In this document: positions 7,142-16,186 of the stretch, piece by piece
How the letters are laid out: each line of letters begins with the position of its first letter
How positions within the stretch are numbered: position 1 is the first letter of the stretch
Assembly: GCA_011191975.1 (NCBI GenBank)
Contig: DUFA01000107.1
Location: 1 to 42,531 of the forward strand
Origin: Dehalococcoidia bacterium
Lineage (GTDB): Bacteria > Chloroflexota > Dehalococcoidia > Dehalococcoidales > UBA2162
DNA length: 42,531 nucleotides
Direction of reading: 5' to 3'
Made by a program: the position numbers and the translations under genes
The notes under the pieces: generated by a model
What the model saw: only the letters and a program-made list of their open reading frames with translations
The model's database searches: none
What the model was told of the DNA's origin: nothing

Positions 7142-9349
7142 TTAACCGAGTATCGATTCCATTGTTAGAGCCGGGTGTCCTTTTTCCTCCAGGAACGGAA
7201 GTATCTCTTCCTCGGTAACTCCAACCGTTTCGTCTGCAATCATATCGAGGAAATTAGACACGCCCATCTCTTCAGCTCTTGTATTTACACGGTCACCGAT
7301 TTCTTCTTTCAGACTTTTCGGCATCCAGACCATCCTTAAAAGACCGCCGTCACCACTGATGAACTTCCTCTGAGTCGTATTGTATTTCCCGTGTCCTACA
7401 AAGCCCGGAGTACTAAGACCGCCGCCGATCGTACCGGCAAGTGTTGTGAATTTCATCCCGCAAGGCGTTTCACCGGTATATTCACGACTGACCGTCATGA
7501 TTCCATTACAGAGTGGCAGTACCGCCGCGATACACTCGCAACAACCGCAAGTAGTCATCGGATCATTCATTATGCTGTAGAAGTTGTAGTGGTCGATCTT
7601 ACCGCGTGAAGCCTGATAGATGAAATCGTTTACCCCTTTCCACTGTCCAAGTACCGGATCAATAACCTCACCCTTTTCAACCGGCTGGTTAGGTCCAGTA
7701 GGATTAATTTCATAGGATGCTTTACAGTCCATCCAGTTGTAGGAACCACAAAGTCCTGTCCTTTCAGGGCTAATCGTGCATACATGACTCGGAGCGAATG
7801 ACTGGCATAGAGTGCAGGAGTAATAAGTATCTACTGTTTCGTCAGTCATACCCTCGATTCTGGCATCCCTAACATTATAGACTTCCCTGGCAGTCTCAAC
7901 TATCTCTTTAACCTTGTCTTCATCGGTGTAGATCGTTACCTGAAGTTTATCGAATATCCTGCCGAAATCCTGGTGGAGCTTGGCATGGAGGATCGTACCG
8001 ATATGCGAAAGATCGAAGCCTTTTTCAATAGCCTGTTTCGCTATACGAATCCAGGCAATATCTCGTTGACCGATATGCATTACACCCTGGGCATAATTAA
8101 GCAGGTGATGGATCTGTCTTTCAAGAATCGGCTCGTAGTCATCCTGCATTTCTCTGCCGGCTACTTCAACACATATGGCCATCGGCAGTCTGGAACCTGG
8201 TTCGATATCGCGGATGTTCTTGCCAATCACTTCGACATGACCATCTTCAACCTCGTCCATAGGTTTACTCGTTACCCATTCCACCATCTGAGTTCTGCCG
8301 CCACCGCACTCCAGGTATATATCCTCACCACGGACTCTTTCACCCTCGAAGGCAGCGCCAAAAGCTACCGGTACAGGAACATCGGCTACGGTAACTTTAA
8401 GACCTCTTACTTCGACAGCCTTCGCCACGAGTTCATCATGGGGGATATTTGAGACAACGTGTTCATAGGTACAGATTCCTGTGGGCAGGATTTCCGGTAT
8501 AGGAGTATCTGCAATCACCGGGAATCCCCAGTTAATTGCACCAGCCGCATTCGCGTACCATTCGTCGGTCACATAACCCATCGGCAAAGCAAACGCAAAT
8601 ACACGGTCTTTATTATATATAAGTATTTTCCTGAAATCGCCCGGCTCGATACCACCGAACGACATCGCAGCGCGTGTAGCAAAACCCATGGCGAATACAG
8701 CAGCACTTGTATCCGGACCAAAGGATACCAGCCTTGTAGGCCATCCTATTTGAACACCGGCTTCAATCAGCTGTTCGGAAAATCTTTTACCGTTATATTC
8801 TCCACACATAAACACGTAGAGATTTTTCTGCTGCAGTTCTTCGGCTATCTGCTTGGCAATTTCAATTGTGGGAGCTGCACCTAGAATCGCTGCAAATCCC
8901 GGCGCAGTGCCGTCGACAAACTCGATACCTCTTTTTCTGAGAATAATATCGTCGGCTGCTCCCAGCCAGATATTATCATCGGCAATGTCTTCTGTCTTTG
9001 TGTAGAAATTCGGTTCTTCCAGGTAGCGAATCGCTTCCGCCAACTCCTCAGCGAACAAAGTCGCCATTCCTGCGTCCAGCGTTGGACCAAGATAAGGAAG
9101 CGGATGCTTTTCTCTTACCGGTGGTGGTAAAATCGCCTTGCACCTGTTGAGAACCTGCTCCATATCTCCGAGCTTTTCAACCGGTATACCGAGCATTCCA
9201 TAGATTACAGGTAAAAAATATGCTGTGTTCGGAAAACCGACAGGCTCATTCGCCCCGTATTTCTCCATAGCTTTCTTCCATTTTTCATCAGCGTCGTTCA
9301 CTATCTTGTGAGCTCCCCTGATTGCTGCTGAGGCTATAATTTTAGACAT
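7142..9349 (-). CDS. acsB: Acetyl-CoA synthase (CODH/ACS beta subunit)
   Basis: AcsB condenses CO, the methyl group from AcsCD and CoA into acetyl-CoA, or cleaves acetyl-CoA in reverse. The A-cluster ligands are all present: Cys512, Cys515, Cys524 and Cys534 for the [4Fe-4S] part, and the Cys601-Gly602-Cys603 motif for the distal nickel. Each is offset by six from the Moorella numbering as I know it. At 735 residues it is full length, including the N-terminal domain that contacts CODH in bacterial enzymes and that archaeal ACS lacks. GGGAGGG lies seven bases before the ATG. cooS lies immediately upstream, 39 bases away, so the two complex partners are encoded side by side. Confidence 0.97.
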   Translation of the reverse strand: MSKIIASAAIRGAHKIVNDADEKWKKAMEKYGANEPVGFPNTAYFLPVIYGMLGIPVEKLGDMEQVLNRCKAILPPPVREKHPLPYLGPTLDAGMATLFAEELAEAIRYLEEPNFYTKTEDIADDNIWLGAADDIILRKRGIEFVDGTAPGFAAILGAAPTIEIAKQIAEELQQKNLYVFMCGEYNGKRFSEQLIEAGVQIGWPTRLVSFGPDTSAAVFAMGFATRAAMSFGGIEPGDFRKILIYNKDRVFAFALPMGYVTDEWYANAAGAINWGFPVIADTPIPEILPTGICTYEHVVSNIPHDELVAKAVEVRGLKVTVADVPVPVAFGAAFEGERVRGEDIYLECGGGRTQMVEWVTSKPMDEVEDGHVEVIGKNIRDIEPGSRLPMAICVEVAGREMQDDYEPILERQIHHLLNYAQGVMHIGQRDIAWIRIAKQAIEKGFDLSHIGTILHAKLHQDFGRIFDKLQVTIYTDEDKVKEIVETAREVYNVRDARIEGMTDETVDTYYSCTLCQSFAPSHVCTISPERTGLCGSYNWMDCKASYEINPTGPNQPVEKGEVIDPVLGQWKGVNDFIYQASRGKIDHYNFYSIMNDPMTTCGCCECIAAVLPLCNGIMTVSREYTGETPCGMKFTTLAGTIGGGLSTPGFVGHGKYNTTQRKFISGDGGLLRMVWMPKSLKEEIGDRVNTRAEEMGVSNFLDMIADETVGVTEEEILPFLEEKGHPALTMESILG

Positions 9350-9388
9350 CTGTTAGCCCTCCCATTATTTCACTATCTTTCATGGCAT

Positions 9389-11359
9389 TTACACCTTATC
9401 CAGTTCACGGCGCATTTCCATGTCATAAAGGACTCTTTCCCTGGCTTTATCTATTCCAAGTTCAGCTCGTTTTTTATCGATATGGGCGATCATCTTTTGT
9501 GCCGCTTTTATCGGGTCTGGTTCAAAGTCCCATTTACCTCCGTAGAGTTCTTCCATACCGTTAAATAGATAGTCTGTAAATTCTCTGCTGTTACCTGTTG
9601 GGAATGTCGTACCAAATACCGTATAAACACCACTTGACACAAAGTATTGACCAATCGATATAGCTTTTTCACTCATCCATTCTGGTGCTGCACCGGCAGC
9701 TGGAAGATCACTGATATCATCACCAAGACCCCCGTCTTTTACAACCGCTGTCGCGGCTATCAGTATACGACTGTTGTCCACACAGGAACCAAGGTGGAGT
9801 ACCGGCGGGATTCCCACCGTCTCGCATACTTCTGCCAGTCCAGGTCCGCAGAATTCCTTCGCTGCTTCAGGTACCATCAGTCCGGCTTTTGCTGCCGCCA
9901 TGGCTCCACATCCGGTTGAAAGGACCAGCACGTCATTCTTAAGCAACTCTTTTATCATGGCTATATGAGCGCCATCGTGAGTGGTACGAGCATTATTGCA
10001 TCCGACTACACCGGCAAGTCCACGAATCCTTCCATTGATAATGTTGTCATTCAACGGACGGTAAGAAGCCCTGAACAGGCCACCAAGAAGGTAGTTGATT
10101 GTCTCATGCGAAAAACCCGCAATAACTGGAGACTTTACCTCGGGAATCTTTACATTTTCGCGTCTGTTGGGGAAATTATCGATCGCGGCTTTAATAATAG
10201 CCCTTGCGGATTCTCTGGCATGATACTCATCGAAATGCATATATGTTGAACCAGTAATCATGGCACGTTCGTCAGTAGTGATGATTTTGGTATGGAAACA
10301 GGTTGCCACTTCCTGTATTCCTTGCATGATACACTGTACATCCACCACCATTGCATCCAAGGCACCGGTAATAATTGCCAGTTCCTGCTGCAGATAGTTG
10401 CCGGCTATTGGGACGCCATGACGCATCAGAATTTCGTTGGCCGTACAGCACATTCCAGCAAGGTTTACCCCGTTTGCGCCTTTAGACTTTGCGTATTCCA
10501 GGATTTCCGGTTCCTGACTTACCGACGCCAGCATTTCAGCCAGAGCTGGTTCATGTCCGTGTATAATGACATTTACTTGATCCTCTTCGAGAACTCCCAG
10601 GTTGATTTCGCTCAAGACCGGAGCCGGCGTACCGAACATACAGTCCTGAATTTCGGTAGCAATCATACTGCCACCCCATCCATCCGCAAGCGCAGCCCTG
10701 GACCCCTGCAACATCAGATTCTTGTAATCCTGGTCGACACCCATATGAGTGCGGTGCATCAATTCGACAATCTCGCGATCCACACCTCTCGGATAGGCTC
10801 CGAGTTTCCTCCAGATTTCCTGCCTTTTAATGGGCGCAAGTCTGCCGAACAGGATTTCTCCCTCCTGTCGACCGAATTCTTTCTCGCAGATACTGGCAAT
10901 ATCAAGGGCGATTTCCTGGTTCGAGCGTTCACCAATTTCCACGCCCAGGTCAAGCGCCAGTTTCAGCAGCTTCTGTTCGTCTTTTATCTCGAAATCTTCC
11001 GCTTTGCCTTCAGCCATAAGCTTGAAAGCTTCAACTACGCGCCGTCCATGATCACTGTGCGCGGCTGCACCGGCAGCAATCATACGTACAAAGTTTCGCG
11101 CCGTTATCGTCTCGGCAGTCGCTCCGCATACACCAACACGTTTTGCGTGTTCTTCTGGTGTTTCTTCCTTATTTTTTGCCAAAGGAATCCTGCATGGTCC
11201 CATGGCGCAGTTCTTGCAGCAAGCACCGTCGGCGCCTATGGGACAGGGTTTCATCGATTCTGCTCTATCGAACACAGTAGAAACGTTTTCTGAGGTTGCT
11301 TTCTCCAGCATTTCGATAGTTGCTTGATCGATACTTTTCTTCACCTCATTTTCTGTCAT
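9389..11359 (-). CDS. cooS: Ni-Fe carbon monoxide dehydrogenase catalytic subunit
   Basis: CODH interconverts CO2 and CO and feeds CO to acetyl-CoA synthase (this gene is also called acsA). Starting at ATG 11359 (GGGAGG eight bases upstream) the protein is 656 residues. Cys39 and Cys47 match the D-cluster positions, and Cys48, Cys51, Cys56 and Cys78 the B-cluster. C-cluster segments are visible as VGCNNART, STGCGAMAAAKAG and LHLGSCVDNSR. A start 48 bases further up would overlap the acsD stop and is unlikely. Its place between acsD and acsB indicates the ACS-linked enzyme rather than a stand-alone respiratory CODH. Confidence 0.96.
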   Translation of the reverse strand: MTENEVKKSIDQATIEMLEKATSENVSTVFDRAESMKPCPIGADGACCKNCAMGPCRIPLAKNKEETPEEHAKRVGVCGATAETITARNFVRMIAAGAAAHSDHGRRVVEAFKLMAEGKAEDFEIKDEQKLLKLALDLGVEIGERSNQEIALDIASICEKEFGRQEGEILFGRLAPIKRQEIWRKLGAYPRGVDREIVELMHRTHMGVDQDYKNLMLQGSRAALADGWGGSMIATEIQDCMFGTPAPVLSEINLGVLEEDQVNVIIHGHEPALAEMLASVSQEPEILEYAKSKGANGVNLAGMCCTANEILMRHGVPIAGNYLQQELAIITGALDAMVVDVQCIMQGIQEVATCFHTKIITTDERAMITGSTYMHFDEYHARESARAIIKAAIDNFPNRRENVKIPEVKSPVIAGFSHETINYLLGGLFRASYRPLNDNIINGRIRGLAGVVGCNNARTTHDGAHIAMIKELLKNDVLVLSTGCGAMAAAKAGLMVPEAAKEFCGPGLAEVCETVGIPPVLHLGSCVDNSRILIAATAVVKDGGLGDDISDLPAAGAAPEWMSEKAISIGQYFVSSGVYTVFGTTFPTGNSREFTDYLFNGMEELYGGKWDFEPDPIKAAQKMIAHIDKKRAELGIDKARERVLYDMEMRRELDKV

Positions 11360-11384
11360 ACTGACTACCTCCCAATTTTTAATT

Positions 11385-12332
11385 CTATGAAGCCGATAGT
11401 TCGGCAATCATTTCTTTAACCAGTTTTATTGCTTCCGGATGTCTCATTATGAGGACATCAGCGCCTGCCAGTAATAACGCAGTAGCTGATATCGCTTCCA
11501 TTAATATCCCCCTCTTCCCGGCATCACCGAGAGTAGGATCTTCAGACTCCGGCTGTTTCGCTTCTTTTGTCTTCCATACCTCTTTCGAAATATTGCAGAT
11601 TATAGGGAATTGTAGTTTATCGTCCTTCTGGGTCAATCCTGCCATTCTCATTCGTTCCATCACGGAATAGCAGTACTCGATACCATATCCGATACCGCTT
11701 ACGGTTGGGTCAACGATAATGGAAGTGTCAGGCACTCCCAGGTTACCCAGAAGTATGTTTAACTGTTTAGCCAGATTAATGTCTATCGGACTCGAGGAAA
11801 TCACGGTGTGCTTATATGCCAGAGCAGCAGCACCTATTCTCTTATAATCTGCTTCTTCGACCGGTCCCATAATCAGTCTCTTGTCCTGTACAAGTTCTGC
11901 CGCCTGCCGTAAAACTTCGGTATCTTTATCATGGTCGGCAACACCCCAGACAATCAGAGGAACATCGATATAATCGGATACCTTCTTTATTAATTCCGCA
12001 GCTTCTTCAGGGGATCGATCCATTCCATTAGGATCAGTACTAACCATCTGCAGGGCAATCATCTCGGCGCCATAATCATCGATACATTTCTTCGCCCAGG
12101 CAACAGGATCATCGGTAACTCCTTCAAAAGGCTCGAGTGCCGCTTCTGCCCAGTCTTCAGGTGGGCTGTCCCAGACTTCCATTGCTATCCTGGGTAGATT
12201 GGGCATTTCACCTTCGTAAAGGTAAAACGGATACGAAGTCTCTCCTCCAACAGTGATAGCTTTATCACCTTTTCCCAGAGTAACCGGTTTGATTTTACCG
12301 CTGTATGAGGTTTTTGGAATATCTATTGCCAT
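11385..12332 (-). CDS. acsD: Corrinoid/iron-sulfur protein small subunit
   Basis: AcsD is the delta subunit of the corrinoid iron-sulfur protein. It is a TIM barrel that pairs with AcsC and shields the corrinoid. The 315-residue length is normal. Recognisable stretches are ITVGGETSYPFYLYEG near the N-terminus, ALQMVSTDPNG, PLIVWGVADHDKD and VDPTVSGIGYGIEYCYSV. The ATG has GGGAGG about six bases upstream. It lies 25 bases before cooS and 50 bases after the 72-codon orphan. It is separated from its partner acsC by cooS and acsB, so the two corrinoid-protein subunits are not adjacent in this operon. Confidence 0.95.
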   Translation of the reverse strand: MAIDIPKTSYSGKIKPVTLGKGDKAITVGGETSYPFYLYEGEMPNLPRIAMEVWDSPPEDWAEAALEPFEGVTDDPVAWAKKCIDDYGAEMIALQMVSTDPNGMDRSPEEAAELIKKVSDYIDVPLIVWGVADHDKDTEVLRQAAELVQDKRLIMGPVEEADYKRIGAAALAYKHTVISSSPIDINLAKQLNILLGNLGVPDTSIIVDPTVSGIGYGIEYCYSVMERMRMAGLTQKDDKLQFPIICNISKEVWKTKEAKQPESEDPTLGDAGKRGILMEAISATALLLAGADVLIMRHPEAIKLVKEMIAELSAS

Positions 12333-12382
12333 GTTTCCCTCCCTTATAAAACATGTTAATTCGGGGAGTTAACGGGAAGATT

Positions 12383-12601
12383 CTACGCAGGATTTTTCCT
12401 CTTCTCGCTCCCATACCAATCGTCGCTGTACCAGTACCTCTCGCCAGTTTTCAGATATTTCAACATGTTGTCCCTGGTGCCTAGCTTCTGTCTCCACTTT
12501 CCAAGTTCATTATCATCTGGTTTACCCTCTTCGAACGTTTCTTGAAGTAATTCCACCTCATCTCTACCAGGAGCTTTCACTTTATCGATTTTGTAGTCCA
12601 C
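12383..12601 (-). CDS. Small hypothetical protein inside the CODH/ACS operon
   Basis: A 72-residue protein starting at GTG 12601 with an almost ideal ribosome binding site (AAAGGAGG, eight bases upstream). It is soluble, rich in charged residues (Asp, Glu, Lys) and carries an aromatic C-terminal patch (GERYWYSDDWYGSEK). It has no cysteine, membrane segment or signal peptide. I do not recognise a family. It sits 16 bases after folD and 50 bases before acsD, so it must be made with the pathway enzymes. A role as a small subunit, chaperone or regulator of CODH/ACS or of the folate enzymes is inference from position only. Confidence 0.8.
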   Translation of the reverse strand: MDYKIDKVKAPGRDEVELLQETFEEGKPDDNELGKWRQKLGTRDNMLKYLKTGERYWYSDDWYGSEKRKNPA

Positions 12602-12617
12602 GAGAATTTCCTCCTTT

Positions 12618-13505
12618 CTATGCTATTCCAGCAGCCAGTTTGGCCGCTCTTACAGTATTCATCATAAGCATGGTTATTGTCATCGGTCCCACACCACCAG
12701 GGACTGGTGTGATTTTACTCGCTTTTTCTTTTACTGATTCAAATTCTACATCGCCGGCAAGAATTCTCTTGCCATCAGCTGTCTTGCCAATCTCATTTAC
12801 ACCGACATCAATTACTACCGCGCCTTCCTTAACCATATCGGCTTTGATGTAGTTCGCTACACCCGCAGCTACTATTAAAATATCGGCTCGTTTGGTATGG
12901 AAAGCCATATCCTTAGTCCTTGTATGGACAACCGTTACTGTAGCATTGGCGCCAGGTGCTTTCTGCAACAATATATTGGCGATAGGCTTGCCTACAATAT
13001 TACTCCTGCCAACTACGACTACCTCGGCTCCTTCGATCTGCGTACCGGAGCGGATAAGAAGCTGCTGAATACCTGCCGGAGTGCATGGCAGATAATGTGG
13101 TTCGCCGATCATCAACTTACCGACGTTTACCGGATGGAAACCATCGACATCTTTTTCAGGATCAATTGCGTAGAGAACTTCTTCTTCATTAAGATGTTTA
13201 GGTAAAGGTAGTTGTACCAGGATACCGTTGATCTTCGGGTCTTTATTGAGCTTATCAATGAGTTTCATAAGCTCTTCCTGAGTCGTATTTTCGGGAAGGT
13301 CGTATCTTTCAGAATAAATACCAAGTTCCTGAGAGGTTTTTTCTTTCTGGCCTACATATACTTGTGAAGCCGGGTCAGCCCCTACCAGAACCGTTACCAG
13401 ACCGGGTACTACATTATGTTTTTCTTTTAGTTCGGCTATCTCCTGCTTTAGCTCTTCTCTTATTTCCTTGGCTACTTGTGCTCCTTTAATAAGTTCTGCA
13501 GTCAT
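12618..13505 (-). CDS. folD: Bifunctional methylene-THF dehydrogenase / methenyl-THF cyclohydrolase
   Basis: FolD converts 10-formyl-THF to methenyl-THF and then reduces it to methylene-THF, the two middle steps of the methyl branch. At 295 residues it is full length. The catalytic YVGQKEK motif (Tyr and Lys of the YX3K pair) is near residue 51. QLPLPKHLNEEEVL, the DVDGFHPVNVGKL signature and the NAD(P)-binding VVVGRSNIVGKP loop are clear, and the C-terminus shows TPVPGGVGPMTITML. Because FolD does both reactions, the absence of a separate fchA gene is explained. The gene lies 25 bases after cooC1. Confidence 0.97.
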   Translation of the reverse strand: MTAELIKGAQVAKEIREELKQEIAELKEKHNVVPGLVTVLVGADPASQVYVGQKEKTSQELGIYSERYDLPENTTQEELMKLIDKLNKDPKINGILVQLPLPKHLNEEEVLYAIDPEKDVDGFHPVNVGKLMIGEPHYLPCTPAGIQQLLIRSGTQIEGAEVVVVGRSNIVGKPIANILLQKAPGANATVTVVHTRTKDMAFHTKRADILIVAAGVANYIKADMVKEGAVVIDVGVNEIGKTADGKRILAGDVEFESVKEKASKITPVPGGVGPMTITMLMMNTVRAAKLAAGIA

Positions 13506-13530
13506 ATCATATACCCCCTTTTATAAAAAA

Positions 13531-14304
13531 CTAAATCCCCACCTTTTCGGTGGATAGAATTTCATCCATCAAGTTATTGATGGCTGTCACAGCCTTCGAA
13601 TCATCCGGCAGTTCAACAAGCGGTCTGGCTTCAAGATCATATTGGTATATTTCTTCGTCTCTGGGGATTATAACCGGAGGTTCAATACCGAGTAATTCAA
13701 GCTCTTCTTTCACCCGTGGAGCAAGTTCATCCTGAACTGAATTAATTATCACGATTTGCCTGCCGACTACCAGCTTAAGTTCAGATACCAGGTCCATGAT
13801 CCGTGCAACGGTTCTGATACCCTTGACCGAATGGTCTGACACTATAAATAATACATCGATATTCTGGGTAGTTCTCCGACTCAGGTGTTCCATACCTGCT
13901 TCGTTATCCATCACGACGTATGCGTAATTTCCCGACAGATCATCGGCAAATTTCCTCAGTAAAGCGTTCGGATAACAGTAACACTCAGGTCCTTCACCCC
14001 TTCCCATTGTGATAAGATCCAGTCCCTTGCTTTCTGTGATTGCTCCGTTCAGCTTTATTTCAAGGTACGCTTCTTTTGTCATCCCGGGTGGTATATTAAT
14101 CTTATCACCATTAAATGAAGCAATAATCGAACCTATAGTTATGTCAACATTAAGCCCAAGGCTATCCGCCAGGTTCGCGTTGGGGTCGGCATCGATCGCC
14201 AAGATCGGTCCCGACCCCTTTTTCTGCAAATAGCGGATGACAAGACTTGACAGTGATGTCTTACCAGTGCCGCCTTTACCGGCGACAGCGATTGAAAAAG
14301 TCAA
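13531..14304 (-). CDS. cooC: CooC-type nickel-insertion ATPase (copy 1)
   Basis: CooC/AcsF proteins are MinD-like ATPases that deliver nickel to CODH or ACS. The deviant Walker A loop AGKGGTGKTS is at residues 8-17. A Cys108-X-Cys110 pair (ECYC), which binds metal at the dimer interface, follows. A conserved Asp-rich strand AIDADPNANLA is at 36-46. Length is 257 residues. It lies between fhs and folD. A second, divergent copy begins the operon. The two may serve the CODH C-cluster and the ACS A-cluster separately, which is inference. Which one corresponds to AcsF cannot be read from the sequence alone. Confidence 0.92.
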   Translation of the reverse strand: MTFSIAVAGKGGTGKTSLSSLVIRYLQKKGSGPILAIDADPNANLADSLGLNVDITIGSIIASFNGDKINIPPGMTKEAYLEIKLNGAITESKGLDLITMGRGEGPECYCYPNALLRKFADDLSGNYAYVVMDNEAGMEHLSRRTTQNIDVLFIVSDHSVKGIRTVARIMDLVSELKLVVGRQIVIINSVQDELAPRVKEELELLGIEPPVIIPRDEEIYQYDLEARPLVELPDDSKAVTAINNLMDEILSTEKVGI

Positions 14305-14344
14305 CCAAATATCCTCCGCTTATTATATAAAAAAATGAATAACT

Positions 14345-16108
14345 CTAGAATAAGCCCTGTACTTTGCCTGTCTTCACATCGACGTCTACTCTCCGCAGAG
14401 CAGGGTCCGAACTGGTCCCCGGCATAAGTGTAATTGTACCAGCAACCGGACACAGGAACTTGGCGCCTGAATATATCAGGACATCCCGCACCGGCAGAGT
14501 CCATCCTTTAGGAACACCCTTGAGATTCGGATCATGAGTAAGACTCAGATGAGTCTTGACCATCATTGTTGCGTATTCGTCATACTTCGGATCTTCTTCG
14601 AATTTCTTGGCTTTCGCTTCAGCTTCTGCAGTCCATGAAACCCCACTAGCTCCGTAAACTTCCTTGGCGATTAAATTAACGCGTTCCCTTAGCTTCATCT
14701 CGTTCGGATAGAGGAATCTGAATTCATTTTCATCCTCACAGGCTTCCTTGACGACATCCGCAAGCTCAAGAGCTCCGTCGCCACCATCAGCCCAGTGACT
14801 ACTCTCGGCAACTCGTGCACCTGCAGCTTCCGCAGCTTTTTTGACTATAGCTACTTCGGCTGGGGTATCGGTGTGGAACTTATTGATACATACTACAGGA
14901 TTGATGCCTGATTTCCTGATAACGCCGATGAGATGTTGCATATTTGGCAGACCCGCTTCTACCAGACCGAGATTTTCTTTGGTGTATTCTTCGGGAAGTT
15001 TTAACCCGGCTACTACTCTCGGTCCGCCACCATGCATCTTTAGAGCCCGAATGGTGGTGGTCAGAACTGAGACATGAGGTTTAAGTCCGCTGTAACGGCA
15101 TTTCACATTCCAGAATTTCTCGAAACCGATATCTGCTGCAAAGCCACTTTCTGTAATGTGGTAATCAAACATCTTCAAACCGATTCTATCGGCGATGATC
15201 GACGATTGTCCGACAGCAATATTAGCGAAAGGTCCGGCATGTACGAGGCAAGGTTGATACTCTGCTGTGCACATCAATGTCGGATTGATGGTATTCCTCA
15301 TCCACGCTGTCATCGCACCACCGACCTCAAGATCACCGGTTGTTACCGGATTCCCTTTCTTGTCGTAGGCCACTGTGACCTGGTCCATTCTCTGACGAAG
15401 ATCCGCAAGATCGGTGACAATAGATAGCATCGCCATTAACTCGGAACTGACCGCGATACCGAACTTGGACTGCATCAGAAAACCATCCATGCGCCCGCCC
15501 AAGCCTATGATAATATTCCTCAGACTCTGGGCACAGAAGTCGATAATCCATCCCATTTCAACTCTGGTAGGGTCAACATCGAGTCTACGCATACGTGTCA
15601 GTTTCTCAAGTCGTTCGTCATCATAATTTCTTTCGTGCTGCATCCTTGCTGTCAGAGCGACCATCGCAAGGTTATGAGCATTCATAATATCATTAATATC
15701 ACCGGTGAGACCCATGGAAAACTCGGTCATCGGGATGAGTAATGAATTGCCACCGCCTGCTGCGGTACCTTTTATATTCATGGTCGGTCCACCCGAAGGT
15801 TGGCGTAATGCACCGCCTACGTTCATACCGCGTTTCCCCAATCCCTCTATAAGACCGCAAGAAGTAGTGCTTTTCCCTTCACCCAGTGGTGTGGGTGTGA
15901 TAGCAGTTACTTCGATATACTTGCCGTCCGGTCTGTCCTTCAGACGATCGATAATTTTCAAAAAGTCCAGTTTAGCTATTCTCCCATAGGGTAGAACTTC
16001 ATCCTTTTCCAGTCCCAGGTTAATTCGCCATTCATCTGGCGTAGGCATATTCACTTCAGCGGCTTCGGAAATTTCCCAGTCCTTCATTTTTACAGCATCG
16101 TAAGCCAT
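14345..16108 (-). CDS. fhs: Formate-tetrahydrofolate ligase
   Basis: Fhs activates formate with ATP to give 10-formyl-THF, the entry step of the methyl branch. The P-loop [12 protein letters not shown] is at residues 71-82, and [19 protein letters not shown], a family signature, follows. The C-terminal part has [13 protein letters not shown] and [14 protein letters not shown]. The 587-residue length is slightly above the usual 555-560, the extra residues being near the N-terminus and in loops. AGGAGG precedes the ATG. The stop is TAG. It is the second gene of the operon, and no formate dehydrogenase is nearby, so formate must come from elsewhere. Confidence 0.97.
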   Translation of the reverse strand: MAYDAVKMKDWEISEAAEVNMPTPDEWRINLGLEKDEVLPYGRIAKLDFLKIIDRLKDRPDGKYIEVTAITPTPLGEGKSTTSCGLIEGLGKRGMNVGGALRQPSGGPTMNIKGTAAGGGNSLLIPMTEFSMGLTGDINDIMNAHNLAMVALTARMQHERNYDDERLEKLTRMRRLDVDPTRVEMGWIIDFCAQSLRNIIIGLGGRMDGFLMQSKFGIAVSSELMAMLSIVTDLADLRQRMDQVTVAYDKKGNPVTTGDLEVGGAMTAWMRNTINPTLMCTAEYQPCLVHAGPFANIAVGQSSIIADRIGLKMFDYHITESGFAADIGFEKFWNVKCRYSGLKPHVSVLTTTIRALKMHGGGPRVVAGLKLPEEYTKENLGLVEAGLPNMQHLIGVIRKSGINPVVCINKFHTDTPAEVAIVKKAAEAAGARVAESSHWADGGDGALELADVVKEACEDENEFRFLYPNEMKLRERVNLIAKEVYGASGVSWTAEAEAKAKKFEEDPKYDEYATMMVKTHLSLTHDPNLKGVPKGWTLPVRDVLIYSGAKFLCPVAGTITLMPGTSSDPALRRVDVDVKTGKVQGLF

Positions 16109-16160
16109 AAATCCTCCTTAAATATATGTATTAATTATTTCCCCATGCCGGGTATTACAA

Positions 16161-16181
16161 AGAGGTAGCTATCCTACCTCT
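16161..16181 (-). repeat. Short hairpin between cooC2 and fhs
   Basis: A perfect 8-bp inverted repeat (AGAGGTAG at 16161-16168 with CTACCTCT at 16174-16181) with a 5-base loop begins six bases past the cooC2 stop. On the minus strand it continues as TTGTAATAC, which is not a good U-run. It could weaken read-through after the first gene or protect the 3' end. Confidence 0.4.
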
Positions 16182-16186
16182 GATTT

